The position numbers and the translations under genes are program-made. A stretch of DNA of 64,000 bases, taken from positions 16,892,881-16,956,880 of the forward strand of contig NC_051450.1 in assembly GCF_001649575.2 (NCBI RefSeq), given 5' to 3'. Below, one piece after another: positions 1-9,784 of this stretch (its first letter is position 1; every line of letters starts with the position of its first letter). The stretch comes from Kryptolebias marmoratus. Its lineage: Eukaryota; Chordata; Actinopteri; Cyprinodontiformes; Rivulidae. The notes beneath the pieces are model-generated. The model searched no databases and had not been told where the DNA came from. It saw only the letters and a program-made list of their open reading frames with translations.

Positions 1-87
1 TCTCAGACGCCAGGAAAGGCAACTCCTCTGGGTGGACTGTGAACTTGATGCTGTGTGAAAAGTTGGATAACTCAAACCGGGCATAGA
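1..87. other. Unassigned sequence before the first SINE
   Basis: No coding signal or recognisable repeat is visible. It abuts the reversed SINE that begins near position 88 and may be flanking unique DNA or an unrecognised SINE tail. Confidence 0.3.
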
Positions 88-355
88 CCCACTTTTCGTT
101 TCCGGGTCGCGGGCAGCTGGTGCCTATCTCTAGCCGTCACTGTGCCAGTGGCGGGGGACACCCTGGACAGGTCCCAAGTCCATCACATGGCCACATACAG
201 ACAAACGAGACAAACACTCACACCTAGGGACAGTTTTAGAGTTACCAGTTAACCTAACATGCATGTTTTTGGTCTGTGGGAGGAAACCAGAGTACCCAGG
301 TGAGCACAGGGAGAACATGCAAACTCCACCCAGAAAGGCTCCAGGTCGGGAAAGA
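88..355 (-). mobile_element. tRNA-derived fish SINE, 3' part, reversed
   Basis: The stretch carries the hallmark core of a very common teleost SINE, read here in reverse: CATGCATGTTTTTGGTCTG, GTGGGAGGAAACCAGAGTAC and GAACATGCAAACTCC, plus CACCCTGGACAGGTC further left. The same blocks in the same order occur in the second copy at 23745-24075, which keeps its tRNA-like head. This copy lacks a clear head: on the right it runs into LINE-like sequence near 355. Family membership (an AFC/V-SINE-like element) is from memory. The paired copies within the window are direct evidence of a repeat. Confidence 0.75.
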
Positions 356-944
356 GATCCTGCAACCTTCTATATGGGAAGCAACAGCTCGAAGCACAAA
401 CGCAGCCAGTATTGTGAAAAAGGCTCACCAACGCCTGTATTTTATGAGTAGGCTGAAGCAGGCCGTCCTCAGTGCTGCTATGTTGTCTTCTTTTTATTGA
501 TGTGTGGAAGAGAGTGTCCTGACCTTTGGTATAAATGTTTAGCACGGCAGCTGCTCCGGGGCTGACGAGAAGACGCTGCAAAGAGTGATTAAAGCTGCTC
601 AGAGACTCTTAAAAAGCAGTCTTCCTTCTTTAGAGGGCATTTGCATCAGCAGATGCAGAGCGGGGAACATCATGAGGGACCCCACCCACCCCGCCCACGA
701 ACCGTTCTCCTTCCTCCCCTCAGGCAGGAGGCTGAGCAGCCTGAATGTTCGCACAGCTAAGTTCAGCAGCAGCTTCTACGCTGAGGCTGTGAGGCTCATG
801 AACTCTGGGTTTTAAGCTGTCCTCTGTTCTTCTAATGTTGTTTTATTGTCATTTGTTGTCAAGGATTTTAAACACTCGTACCTGGGGAGCAAACTTCGTT
901 CTCATGTTTTTAACATGATGAATGATAATAAAGATTCTATTCTG
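356..944 (+). mobile_element. Decayed L2/CR1-like LINE, RT C-terminus and 3' end
   Basis: One frame encodes the end of a non-LTR retrotransposon protein. It runs through AHQRLYFMSRLKQAVLS, then LQRVIKAAQRLLKSSLPSLE, then DPTHPAHEPFSFLPSGRR, and stops at 813-815. These are hallmark C-terminal blocks of fish L2/CR1/Rex1-type LINEs. Two in-frame stops (TGA at 498-500, TAG near 540-542) interrupt it, so it is dead. The 3' UTR is short and ends with AATAAAGATTCTATTCT, the usual AT-rich tail of such elements. The element is 5'-truncated, which is typical, and the reading begins almost exactly where the reversed SINE ends. It has no host role. Confidence 0.75.
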
Positions 945-1564
945 TGGTAACTTTTGACCTTTCAGGTTGGTGTATTTAATTTTATGACCTTTCAGTCCTT
1001 TTTGTGGCGCCATTATGCATTCAGTACAATTGATTTTTAAACAAGACAAAGATGTCAGTTTAAATCTAGTCGCTATATATTCGTGTTTGCAATTTAAGCC
1101 ACACAATATTGGAATTGAGGGTATAATTAAACAAAATCAAAGTGCAAAAACAGAAGAACTGGCACATCTGGGACTGAAAGTGAGAAGTAACAAACATTTA
1201 AAACAACCACTGGGTTGAAAACACGTTTGCTGTGTTGCATAAATCTTACACAACTCACAAAGTATTTAGGACTGAGAAAAACAAACACATAAAATGGGTG
1301 TTTTTTCCATTTTATATTCATAAAAGGGCTTCTACTGCTCATTTGGTTTACACTTCAAATTAAACTTCTTTTTGTTTTCGAGACAAGAGAACATCATTTA
1401 CCACAATGTCTATGTACATTTTTTTTTTCTGTTGACGTAATTTCCAAATTTTCCTTTTTTTTATAGATTATAGAGATTTATCAGTTTTTTTGAAACCCAA
1501 TTCTAGGTTTGATAATTAAAATGTAATACTGCTGAAGGAGCATTTCTGTTTGAGCGTCAAGTGA
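945..1564. other. Non-coding, AT-rich, no feature seen
   Basis: The sequence holds several poly-T/A runs and short chance open frames on both strands. No splice-flanked exon, tRNA or recognisable repeat could be supported. Confidence 0.4.
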
Positions 1565-2118
1565 GAATTTAGATCTTTCCCAGGGCGGTTTTATTAAAAA
1601 GTTAAAAATAATTAATATCTTACGTGTTTGTAGAAAGCTTTTTGAAGAATATCAGTTTAGAGAAATAGTTTATTTCTGACCAGGATGATGAGCTAATAGC
1701 TAGTTCAGGTGAACCCAAGACCAAAGTGAACTACTGCCATCCTAAAAAAAACTTCAAACTCTTTGCACAATTATTTCTATAAAAATCTTGTTTTTGGCAA
1801 TAATTAGTCAAACTGCGGCAGAGCCAGCGAGCTGTAGCCAGGAGCACTTTCAGCATGAACATCATAACACAAGTGTTTTTTCTGCAGTAAGTATGACCGA
1901 GGCGTAAAGGTTTTTTAAATTGTGTTTGCATAAGTGACACTTTTGAGATAGGAGGCATTTAAAGACAGCAGCAGTCCACTTTGGGTTTGGCTCTTGGGTC
2001 AGCTGTTAGCTCGTTAATCCATTAGAAAGAAAACTTCCCAAACTGAGGAGCTATCCAAAACAGGTAAGATATTAATTGTGCATAACCTTTCCACTTAACC
2101 CCGCTTTAAAAGACCTGA
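1565..2118. mobile_element. MITE with long terminal inverted repeats, copy 1
   Basis: The left part (about 1575-1745) and the right part (about 1955-2118) are imperfect reverse complements. Shared blocks include the 'attaatatcttac' segment at 1611-1623, mirrored near 2065-2077, and 'gaccaaagtgaactactgcc' on the left, matched by the reverse complement of 'agcagtccactttgg' on the right. The same pair of arms occurs around 9230-10290, so this is a repeat family and not a single palindrome. There is no coding capacity, so it is a non-autonomous DNA transposon. I could not define exact ends or a target duplication. It lies 160 bp upstream of the first exon. Confidence 0.55.
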
Positions 2119-2277
2119 ACTATTTACGGACCTGTAAGACGACAAAGATGCCACAGCTGTTTAGAGATTCTTTCCTAACCTTTTTTCCATTTATTTTTTT
2201 GACTGTTATTTCGCAAAATCTAAATAATTTTAGTGTTTTATCACCTCTCTGGCGTTGTGTTCTTCTTTCCATTTCAG

Positions 2278-2374
2278 GATGAGTTTTACCAGCAGCTACA
2301 GGCCATCAGACAGCCTTGGCATATTCCCAGTGACACAGACAGTGACATTCTGGAGCCTCCAGAACAGGATAAGA
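2278..2374 (+). CDS. Internal coding exon of an unidentified gene
   Basis: A good acceptor (TTCTTTCCATTTCAG, AG at 2276-2277) opens a 97-nt segment read in phase 0 as DEFYQQLQAIRQPWH, then IPSDTDSDILEPPEQDK. It ends in phase 1 at the strong donor AGA|GTGAGT (GT at 2375). The composition is protein-like: hydrophilic, acidic and proline-containing, with S/T-D clusters. That suggests a cytoplasmic, probably disordered linker of a larger protein. The frame stays open past the donor, but the intronic part turns pyrimidine-rich. I could not match the peptide to a named family, so no function is assigned. No start codon belongs to this exon; the ATG upstream in frame lies in the intronic pyrimidine tract. 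The next candidate exon is at 7010. Confidence 0.62.
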
Positions 2375-3261
2375 GTGAGTCACCTTCTTTCCACTGGCCT
2401 TCTCGTGTTTTTTATTTATTTATTTTCCCCTTTTTGTCTATTTTTTATTCAGCATTTGAATGTCTCTGCAGCTCAGACCTCTTGTTTTAGCAGAAATCAG
2501 TTATTCACAGGTTATTTTAATAGTTGAGAGTTTGTCAGCGTCTCTCAGGCAAATCTCACAAATCTCCCCTTTTTAATGATTTTACCTTCCTGCAATTGGC
2601 TCACTTCGTCATGTCACTCTACCCTAATAAATCACAACTGAATTAAAGTTTAAAAAAAAAGAAAAACCTGCTTAAATGCTTTCTAAATAGTACACAGGGG
2701 CAGAAAATTTCCATATTTCACTGTTGAGTGAAAACCTGGAGCGGTTCTAAAAAGAAGAGGAGTTTTCATGTAAAATTTTCCTTCCTGGCATCGTGTGAGA
2801 AATAAATCTGTATCAGGATTTATTTGATAGACGTGATGGATTGTTATTGAACATTGTAAATCTTTTTTTTTTACAGAAAATGGTCTGGCTGCAGTACAAT
2901 AAACCTAATACTCCAGCTTTGAACATGACAGAATCGGATCAGCCCTCGCTGAATGTTCTGCTTTGTAAATCAAATTATTGCACGTGGCAGTATGGTCCGT
3001 TAGTCAGAGGCTCACCGGAGTGAAACTAAGTGCTTTTCATTTCACTGAGATTCATTGAGGAGATGTCAGATTTATGCTGTTTTATGAGTAGTTAACATAA
3101 AGCTAAACTTGAAAAAAAGAAATTTTGAGAAAAAAACAAGCACATAGAAAATTCTAATTTGGAGCCTTACTGCTAAGACATTTTACATTAATTACCTGTA
3201 AATGAACCAAAAAAAAGCTTTTAAAGTCATTTTTTTTCCTGATAAAGAGTTGTGTGGAGTT
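2375..3261. other. Intron sequence, no further feature
   Basis: After the donor at 2375 the sequence is AT-rich and non-coding. An acceptor-like poly-T tract with ACAG at about 2864-2876 precedes a 49-codon open stretch ending at 3021-3023. In the phase dictated by the upstream exon it meets a stop after nine codons, so I do not call an exon. Confidence 0.4.
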
Positions 3262-3962
3262 TTAATGAGCAGTTATTGTCTTACCTGCAGTAGACAACAG
3301 TCACAGCAAACTCGGATGTTTTATGTGGAAGTCGAGAAGCGTGCCCATTCAAGAGTAGATTTCTGCCATTTAAAACAAGTTGAACTCAAAAATTTAACAT
3401 CTGGTCACTTTTTATTTACAGTTTTCTTATAATATTATAATAAGAATATACGAATATACAGTTATATAAGAGAATATAAGAATATACAGTTACAACATAA
3501 TATGTTGTAACTGTTCTGGACCAAATAATATATGTGCTTTTTTGCCTAATTCTGTGGACAGAGGCTGCTCAATGTGTCCTTTCACACATCTGAACTGAAC
3601 CATAAGTGTATAAAAGAGTGACTACAAAAGCAAATGCAACATGCTTTTTTCCAGAGAGAAGAGAGGATTTCAGTGTGAAACAGGGGACTTACAGACTAAG
3701 CAAATTAGTGGCAGCTGATCAGCTAACCTGTATGGAGGCAACACCATCCGTGTTGCTACATACACACAGCAACATATTGTTCAACTGAGACAATAGTGAC
3801 AACATGAATAACTGTCTCATTCAAAAATGAGTGGTGCAAATATACTGAATATAGAGTTTGGTTAATTTGAGTTGCTGTAGATGATGAAAATTCCTTCTTT
3901 AATGAGTCTTGACCACTGTCTGCTGCATGTAAGATACTGAGTACTGATATATATGCCACAGA
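3262..3962. mobile_element. MITE-like element, second family, copy 1
   Basis: The left end, near 3275-3315, contains GTCTTACCTGCAGTAGACAA. The right end, near 3905-3950, contains the approximate reverse complement (TTGACCACTGTCTGCTGCAT). Related arms occur at 6600-6960 and a related left arm at 59285-59330. The interior of this copy (about 3770-3870) also resembles 59495-59590. The element has no coding capacity. Boundaries are approximate and no target duplication was found. An AT-rich palindromic patch sits inside it. Confidence 0.4.
3487..3513. repeat. Perfect 12-bp-arm palindrome
   Basis: CAGTTACAACAT at 3487-3498 is matched by its exact reverse complement at 3502-3513, with a 3-nt spacer. 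It follows an AT-rich stretch (3426-3486) in which 'gaatatacagttat' is repeated, so it may have arisen through local AT-rich slippage inside the MITE-like element. Confidence 0.75.
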
Positions 3963-5219
3963 AACTCACTTTAAAAACACTTAACCATCACTTTAAGCTT
4001 AAAAAATGAGCTGGATTCATATTATTATCCAGTGAAGACCATTTTCTGCCAGTGGAATAAATGACACTTTCACTGAATATTGTTAGCAAAATGTATTATT
4101 TGACTACAAGTAGAAAAGTTACCTCTAAAATGGGGAAGGTTTTAATTATTATAAAATGTCAGTAAAAATATTTGGCCGTTTCTTTTACATCAACAGGAAA
4201 AGTCGTCAGAATCTGTTTCTTTTTTTTCTGGACACATGTGTTTTTCAAAGAGGAATTACATCCCGATTAAATTTCTAAACTAATATCATTTGACATTCAG
4301 TTGTCAACTCCTTTTGTTCTGGGCCAGTGTGCTGCATTGATCCTTGGTCATATTTCCTAACTATCAGCCAAGCTCTGAACATTATATCTTTATTTAGCTA
4401 AAACTCTGATTTATTAATGAATGAGTCCCCTCCCGAAAGAACAATGTTTGAATAAAGCTTCTCAAATGAGTGTAAAACTGTTTTCACAGTAAACAAAGAA
4501 TCAGCAACCGCTACTCAAACTAAAAATGAACTGCATGTGGGATTCAAAAAGGCAGCTTTCACTGATGCTATGACACAAGAATTTGCGTCAAAGAAAAGAT
4601 CAAGCGGGCGAATGGTTGTCACGTGGAAATATAACCCCGCTGACACGTTCCTGCGGAGGGTCGTTGTTTTGCCAAATGTGTATCTTGCACAATAAATGGA
4701 TACGTTATCCTAATAACCCTTTGGGGCCTGCTTTGAGCCTTGGCAGTGGTAATGGCATGTTGAGAAAAAGTATATGAAGCTCATATTGAATCAGACGTGG
4801 CTCAGAGAGCGGTGAGACGAGAAAAGAGACTCGGCAGCCGCAAGACGTGACAAAGCACCTTCTGGCGTGAGAGGAAGCCCTCAGGACTGCTCACAAGAAT
4901 CTGGTTTGTGTGTGAGTGTGTGTGAAAATGACTTTATTCGTCAGGATAAGACTTGAAAGATGCTTTAAGGGAACACTTTTGTTTATTTATTAAAATGTTT
5001 ATGCTTTTGTAGCATTGACATCTGTGGATATAGGCTGCTTTTTACAATTGTTCCAAAGTTATGGTATGATGGCATTTTGTTTCCCTTAAGTCTAATGTCA
5101 GACTCACTGGCTCAAAGCCATAATTAAACCAGATTAGTGATTTAGTGATGTCTTTCCCCAGCAGGAAGAAAAAAAGTTCATCATATTCCTCCAAAATTTG
5201 AGCAAAAAGAAAGCATTAA
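3963..5219. other. Presumed intron, non-coding
   Basis: No exon or clear repeat is seen. A short TG-rich tract lies at about 4905-4924. The stretch around 4560-4880 is less AT-rich and free of recognisable repeats, but shows no splice-bounded frame that I could defend. Confidence 0.4.
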
Positions 5220-5690
5220 GGAAAGAGGAACAGAATGGTAGATAAAGGCTAAAAGGGGCAAAACCATACACAAAAGCTACATATAGCATAGCCATAGCTA
5301 AAAGCTTAAACTAAAAGACTGACTAAAAGCTGTATTAGGCTAAATAGTAGCAAAATAAGTAAAATGGTAGTTATAAAATAAAAAGAGCAGACTGATAGCT
5401 AAAGGCTACATTTAAAAAAAATTGCTAAAAGCTGAAATAAGCGAAACAGTAGCTAAAATAAACAAGTAGCTATAAGGTCAAAGGAGGAGAACGGTAGCTA
5501 AAAGCTAAAATGAACAAAAAGTTTTTCAAAAAGTTGAAAACTTAAAGGTGCATTTGAAAACAAAAACAGAGCAAGTACGCTGAAGTAGTTTTCAAAAAGA
5601 ATTAATGTTTTGAAGGAATTGAAGAGAACTTAATGCATTTCTATGGGGAGATTACTTTTTAAAGTGAAGTTAAATAATTCAAAAAATATA
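5220..5690. repeat. Degenerate tandem AGCTAAAA-rich repeat region
   Basis: The motif AGCTAAAAGCT or variants (TAGCTAAAAGC, GTAGCTAAAA, AGCTAAAGGC) recurs roughly every 35-50 bp between about 5240 and 5515. It is joined by recurring 'aacaaaa' and 'agtagc' blocks. This looks like a decayed minisatellite. It runs into an A-rich tail (5515-5690) that includes AATGCATTTCTATGGGGAG, which I recall as common next to such arrays in killifish-type genomes. Confidence 0.55.
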
Positions 5691-6589
5691 AAGGTTAAAA
5701 ACACTGAGTCATGGCACACTATCCACAGACCGTTCAGCGCTGACAGGGCATCTTTAATGGCCCACTTACTCACCTAACTGGAAGTATTTCTAATTGCTGT
5801 AAAATAAATACCAGATTAAAAGAAACTGAATGTGGAGATTTTTGATTAATTTCCTCTGGCGGGGATCTGAAACATGACTGTTTGTACACATACTGGGCTT
5901 CACGTCATTAATTAACAGTAAAAACCTCTAAACTGAATCACAGCAGATGTCTGAACTGAGAGCTAAATAATGGTGGAAAATCCAGAGCCGCTTCCTGTTA
6001 TTCTATAAAGCATCCGCAAAGCGTCAACCACACATTCCACAATGCAGATGAAAGTTGGTCTTTTTTTCTCACTTGCTCTAAATCCTGTTTATCTCTTCAC
6101 AGCGCGTTCATGAATTCAACATCCCCGATGTGCACAGTGAAGAGAAATGTTTTTCTTTAACGGACTGCTAGGGTTTTTTTTGTTTGTTTTTCATTATTTA
6201 TAGCTGTGGTTTGTATTATTTATATGCCAATCATCACAAAAACTTTTTAGATTTGCGAACATGTTGACTGAACATGTATGTAATTAACATCCTTAAAAGA
6301 AAAACAAAGTATGTCCTGTTTTAGATTAGCTCTAACTGCGTACAGTATGTGTAAAGCACAATGCCTTTGGAATGAATCAGCCTAATTATATGCTTATTTC
6401 ATTTCTGGCTGAGATGATTGATGTCGTTCTGACACTTGTAGGTTATTTCTGTTCAACAATATTCAAACATACAGGTAAAGCTAACCACCGGTTTGTTCAT
6501 GTTTCCTCTCATATACCTCCTAGTAAGACAGTAAATGTTATACATTCTCCACTATGAAGAAGGTATTCCTTGAAAGGATGGTTCTGATT
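5691..6589. other. Presumed intron, non-coding
   Basis: A good acceptor (CTCTTCACAG, AG near 6101-6102) is followed by a 22-codon open stretch in one phase, reading RVHEFNIPDVHSEE. The phase needed after the 2278 exon hits an immediate stop and no good donor follows, so it is not called. Nothing else stands out. Confidence 0.35.
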
Positions 6590-6962
6590 TTCTGATAAGC
6601 TGCTTGCAGTAGACATCAGTCAGTTTGGAGAAAAAGAAAAACTTATGTAGGAGGCAAGCTAATGGCTATTTAGGCTGGGGTCTACTTCAGAAACTATTTA
6701 CCGGTACAAACCACACTTTGCATTTCAATGAAACAAACTTTAGACGTTTATATAAATAATCGTCTGATACAAAAGTGACCAGCTGTATTTGGTTTTAGAG
6801 CATTCACTGGATTCACAACAAGTTTTAGGATTTTGAGTTGTTTTATTAGTTAGTAATTGACCCCAGACTGACCAGCCATTAACTTGAATTTCTCCTTGAT
6901 TCTCCAAAGTGAGGTCTCTCTGACTGCTGTCTCCTGCAGATAAAATATTGAAGAGCCATTAT
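6590..6962. mobile_element. MITE-like element, second family, copy 2
   Basis: The left arm, around 6600-6635 (TTGCAGTAGACATCAGTCAG then TTTGGAGAA), is the approximate reverse complement of the right arm at 6895-6945 (GATTCTCCAAA then GACTGCTGTCTCCTGCAGA). The same arm sequence marks copies near 3262-3962 and 59265-59620. The element ends about 50 bp before the 7010 micro-exon. It has no coding capacity. Confidence 0.45.
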
Positions 6963-7009
6963 GTTGTTTTGTATGGTTTTGACTCTTTATGTATTCATCT
7001 TTTTTACAG

Positions 7010-7045
7010 GTGGCTCACGGGATGGCAAGAGATCAGTGTTTTCAG
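7010..7045 (+). CDS. Candidate 36-nt micro-exon of the same gene
   Basis: The segment sits between a strong acceptor (poly-T then ACAG, AG at 7008-7009) and a near-consensus donor (TTTTCAG|GTAAG, GT at 7046). It is exactly 36 nt, so it can be included or skipped without changing frame. Joined in phase 1 to the 2278 exon it reads S-GSRDGKRSVFS, a basic, serine-rich stretch that would suit a regulated alternative micro-exon. Read in phase 0 it is also open (VAHGMARDQCFQ), and that phase would run on into the candidate terminal exon at 7845. Both readings are shown because the sequence alone does not settle the phase. No gene name is assigned. Confidence 0.42.
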
Positions 7046-7844
7046 GTAAGAATCTAAACATTTACAGGCGTCACAGCCTAAAGCATTAGGAAAGAGGCTC
7101 ACTTTCCTTTTATCTGGTCTATAGAAACATTGATTTAAATGGTTTTTAAATCAGATCAATATTATAGTTCTGCTATTGTAAGCATCAGCTTAAAGCTGTG
7201 AGGACCTCGGTGCCTTTAAATGACCTCATTTCTAGAGCTGTAACATGTTACCCGGATAACCACCGTAGGAGCCTCCACCTTCATTTATGGCCGAGTGGAT
7301 TATCGTCACAGGCTAAATGGAGGGCACAGTGGCTCTGACATGTGATTGGTCGAGGCTGCCTGTGTGTGGAGACGGGAACGCTGAAGCCCAGTTCCATTAA
7401 GTCATTTGGGTTTTGAGTTTACACCAGACAGCGTTGACTTACAGCATCAACATTTAGGCGAAGGAGAAAGTCTGTCTGGTTTGAGGCCGTCTGTGGTTCC
7501 CCTTCTTGTGGCTTCGGAGGTGCCCACAGTTCCCAGTGAGAGCGTGCCAGTCTGGAGGGAGATCTGAGAGCCGGCTTTTGCTGCTGCTTGGCTATCAGCG
7601 AGGCCAGAGCATTGCCACAGCAACCAAACTCAAAGCTCGCTCCCGTGAAATCTCCCGTCTTGTGAAATATGGTGATTGGAACCTCCACTGTGCTGCCTCA
7701 TTTTCCACCTCATGCTTCTTTTACATGTTCAAATATTAAAAAGCTGTTTATGATAATTGCCTCAGTTATTATTCCATTTGGTGGTTTAATGTGTCTGATT
7801 TGCGTTTCTAGGAGACTGATGTTTCTGTCTTCTATATTTCACAG
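7046..7844. other. Intron sequence with a less AT-rich, repeat-free block
   Basis: The stretch from about 7190 to 7660 is richer in G/C and CpG than its surroundings. It carries no recognised repeat and has open frames on both strands without splice signals (7419-7688 minus, 7506-7739 plus). I read it as non-coding, possibly regulatory. Confidence 0.3.
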
Positions 7845-7922
7845 GCCTATAGTGATGGAGACCAGAGGCATCGATCCAATCATACTATTATGCAAACCAC
7901 TGGACATTTTGAATATGTGTGA
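7845..7922 (+). CDS. Possible terminal exon, phase unresolved
   Basis: A pyrimidine-rich acceptor (CTTCTATATTTCACAG, AG at 7843-7844) is followed by a phase-0 reading of 25 codons, AYSDGDQRHRSNHTIMQTTG then HFEYV, and a TGA at 7920-7922. The peptide looks protein-like, and a C-terminal EYV would be compatible with a PDZ ligand. The exon is phase-compatible with the phase-0 reading of 7010-7045. It is not compatible with the phase-1 reading that follows from the 2278 exon, which would stop within three codons (G-L-stop). Either another exon lies between, the splicing is alternative, or this is a chance pattern. An ATTAAA at about 8265-8270 could serve as a poly(A) signal. Confidence 0.25.
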   Translation, partial: AYSDGDQRHRSNHTIMQTTGHFEYV

Positions 7923-8289
7923 ACAATTATTTTTATAAGGCATACAAAAAGGGGGGAAAAAAAGATTGTATACTTTTTTCACCAAAATTTCATACACAAT
8001 GTACTGTAACTGTATGAGAAAATCTTACTTGAGAGTATGGAATATGCTGTTTATTTTTGTTTGCTCTATAGCATGATGTTAAAAGTCCACATGGAGACCA
8101 GGAAAGATGCATTTTGTTGCTGATGGACTTTTTCAAGGCCTCGATTGTACAGATGGCGTGTGGACAGCACATTGATATAATGAAAGTGTTTATTGACATG
8201 CACTGTTAAAAAAATGTTTTTCAGATAGCAAATAAGCCAGTTGTAAAGGGAATCTAAGGAATGCTATTAAATTTATTAAAATGATTTAG
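7923..8289. other. Possible 3' UTR or intron, AT-rich
   Basis: No coding sequence or repeat is recognised. If 7845-7922 is a terminal exon this would be its untranslated region, ending near the ATTAAA at about 8265. Confidence 0.25.
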
Positions 8290-9040
8290 TGCAGTTGTCT
8301 GTTTCATTGCCCTGATGCACTTTCTTACACCGTACGGTTCTGCTGAGGCATTTAAGGCTTTTTGCATTCTGGTAAAACACACAACTCATTTCCCTGAAAG
8401 TTTGGGAAGCTGTGTAAGCTGTAATTAAAAACAGGTTGCAAACATTTACCAACCCAGAATTAATTGATGATTTAACTGATGACATGGACGTCAACAGACA
8501 ACGGCGTCTAATGTATGCACAAGCCAACATGCTGTTACGCAAGTTTCGGATGTGTTCGGTTTCAGTTAAAGTGGCTCTCTTTAAGGCATTCTGCACCCCA
8601 CTGTATACTGCCCACCTTTGGCGACAGTATAAACAAAGTACTCTACAGAAGCTTAAGGTAGCCTACAATGACGGAATGAGGATGCTGCTCAGGATGCCGA
8701 GATGGACTAGTGCTAGTCAGATATTTATCGGTGTTGGGGTCTCCACTTTTCATGCTCTGCTGCGATCTCTTATGTACAGGTTTATGGGGAGGCTTTGTGT
8801 CTCTACAAACAACATTATCTTGTCACTAACAGATATCTCACGGAGTTCAGTTAGGTGTAAGTCCAAAATGTGGACTCACTGGCGATGTAGCCTTATGGCA
8901 ACTCAGTGACTTGGTTTGTGCTTGCTATATTTTTAATTTTTTTTTTTTTTTACTGTATTTTATTATCTTTTTTATTATCTTATTTTTGTTTTCTTCACAC
9001 TATGGACCTATTTTGCGTCTTTAATAAAGTTGATTAATTG
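8290..9040 (+). mobile_element. Decayed non-LTR retrotransposon, RT C-terminus and 3' UTR
   Basis: An open frame at 8436-8909 encodes the post-polymerase region of a fish LINE. Characteristic blocks are ANMLLRKFRMCSVSVKVALF, KAFCTPLYTAHLWRQY and LKVAYNDGMRMLLRMPRW. It follows DDLTDDMDVNRQRR, the usual stretch just after the YLGH block. Upstream (about 8290-8436) homology seems to continue in broken frames, with stops. The 3' UTR contains a long T-run (about 8937-8952) and ends AATAAAGTTGATTAATTG near 9040. This is a 5'-truncated, dead copy. The clade is uncertain (CR1/jockey-like). It differs from the copies at 356-944 and 59.6-60.5 kb. Confidence 0.75.
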
Positions 9041-9445
9041 GAAACAGACAAGATTTCACATTGTCAAAGGGATCCATTTTCAACCAGATCTGTTCCAAAC
9101 TCATTCCAAGTTTCCTAAACCTATCCAACTACTTTGAGTTTTATTATTATTATGATAGATTTTTGTAGATTGGTAAATTCACTTTGTTTACCTTTTGATA
9201 GTTTCAGCCATTTTGGGAGGTTGCACGTATAGTGTTTAGTCTGCTTGGATCTTTTGAAGAGGAAAGGGTATGAACACTAAATGTTTTACCTGCTGTATAT
9301 AGCTCATTAAATAAAGAAACTGAGTTTAATTTAACTGGACTGATGATCTAGTGGCTATTTCAAGCAGAGCCCAAAACCAAAATGGATCAAAGTAGATTGC
9401 TGTCCTCTTAAATTGACTCAAGTTTAGTTTTATAGCTGCTCATGC

Positions 9446-9640
9446 GAACACAATTTTATAAACCTTTACATGTCAGTCAGTGTTACATTACATGGTTATT
9501 GCAGCAGAAATATCATAATCCTGCAGTTTAAGTGCTACAGCTATCTGCTGCCACTATTTGTGCCAGCTAATAACCAAACAATGTACATAACTATGTAATC
9601 CAAATCTAACAGTAATGTAAAGGTTTATAAGATTGTGTTC
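9446..9640. repeat. Internal inverted repeat of the MITE
   Basis: The 25 bases at 9446-9470 are matched, with one mismatch, by the reverse complement of 9616-9640 ('tgtaaaggtttata' core). The arms lie inside the longer inverted repeat of the surrounding MITE, so the element could fold as a hairpin within a hairpin. Confidence 0.75.
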
Positions 9641-9693
9641 TCTCAAAATTGGGTGTTTTTTAGTAGTAGTTTTTCCTTTTTTTATTCTATATA

Positions 9694-9696
<3 letters not shown>

Positions 9697-9734
<38 letters not shown>
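9697..9734. repeat. (AT)19 microsatellite
   Basis: An uninterrupted AT dinucleotide run of 38 bp inside the second long-armed MITE. Confidence 0.95.
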
Positions 9735-9738
<4 letters not shown>

Positions 9739-9784
9739 ATTGCTGTCGTTACTGAATTTCATCATATTGTAGATTTATTTAGAA

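Noticed and set aside
2841..3023. Alternative exon after the poly-T/ACAG at about 2876
   Set aside because: In the phase required after 2374 it hits a stop after nine codons, and no donor follows.
6103..6170. Exon reading RVHEFNIPDVHSEE after TCTTCACAG
   Set aside because: The required phase gives an immediate stop and there is no good donor. Kept as intron.
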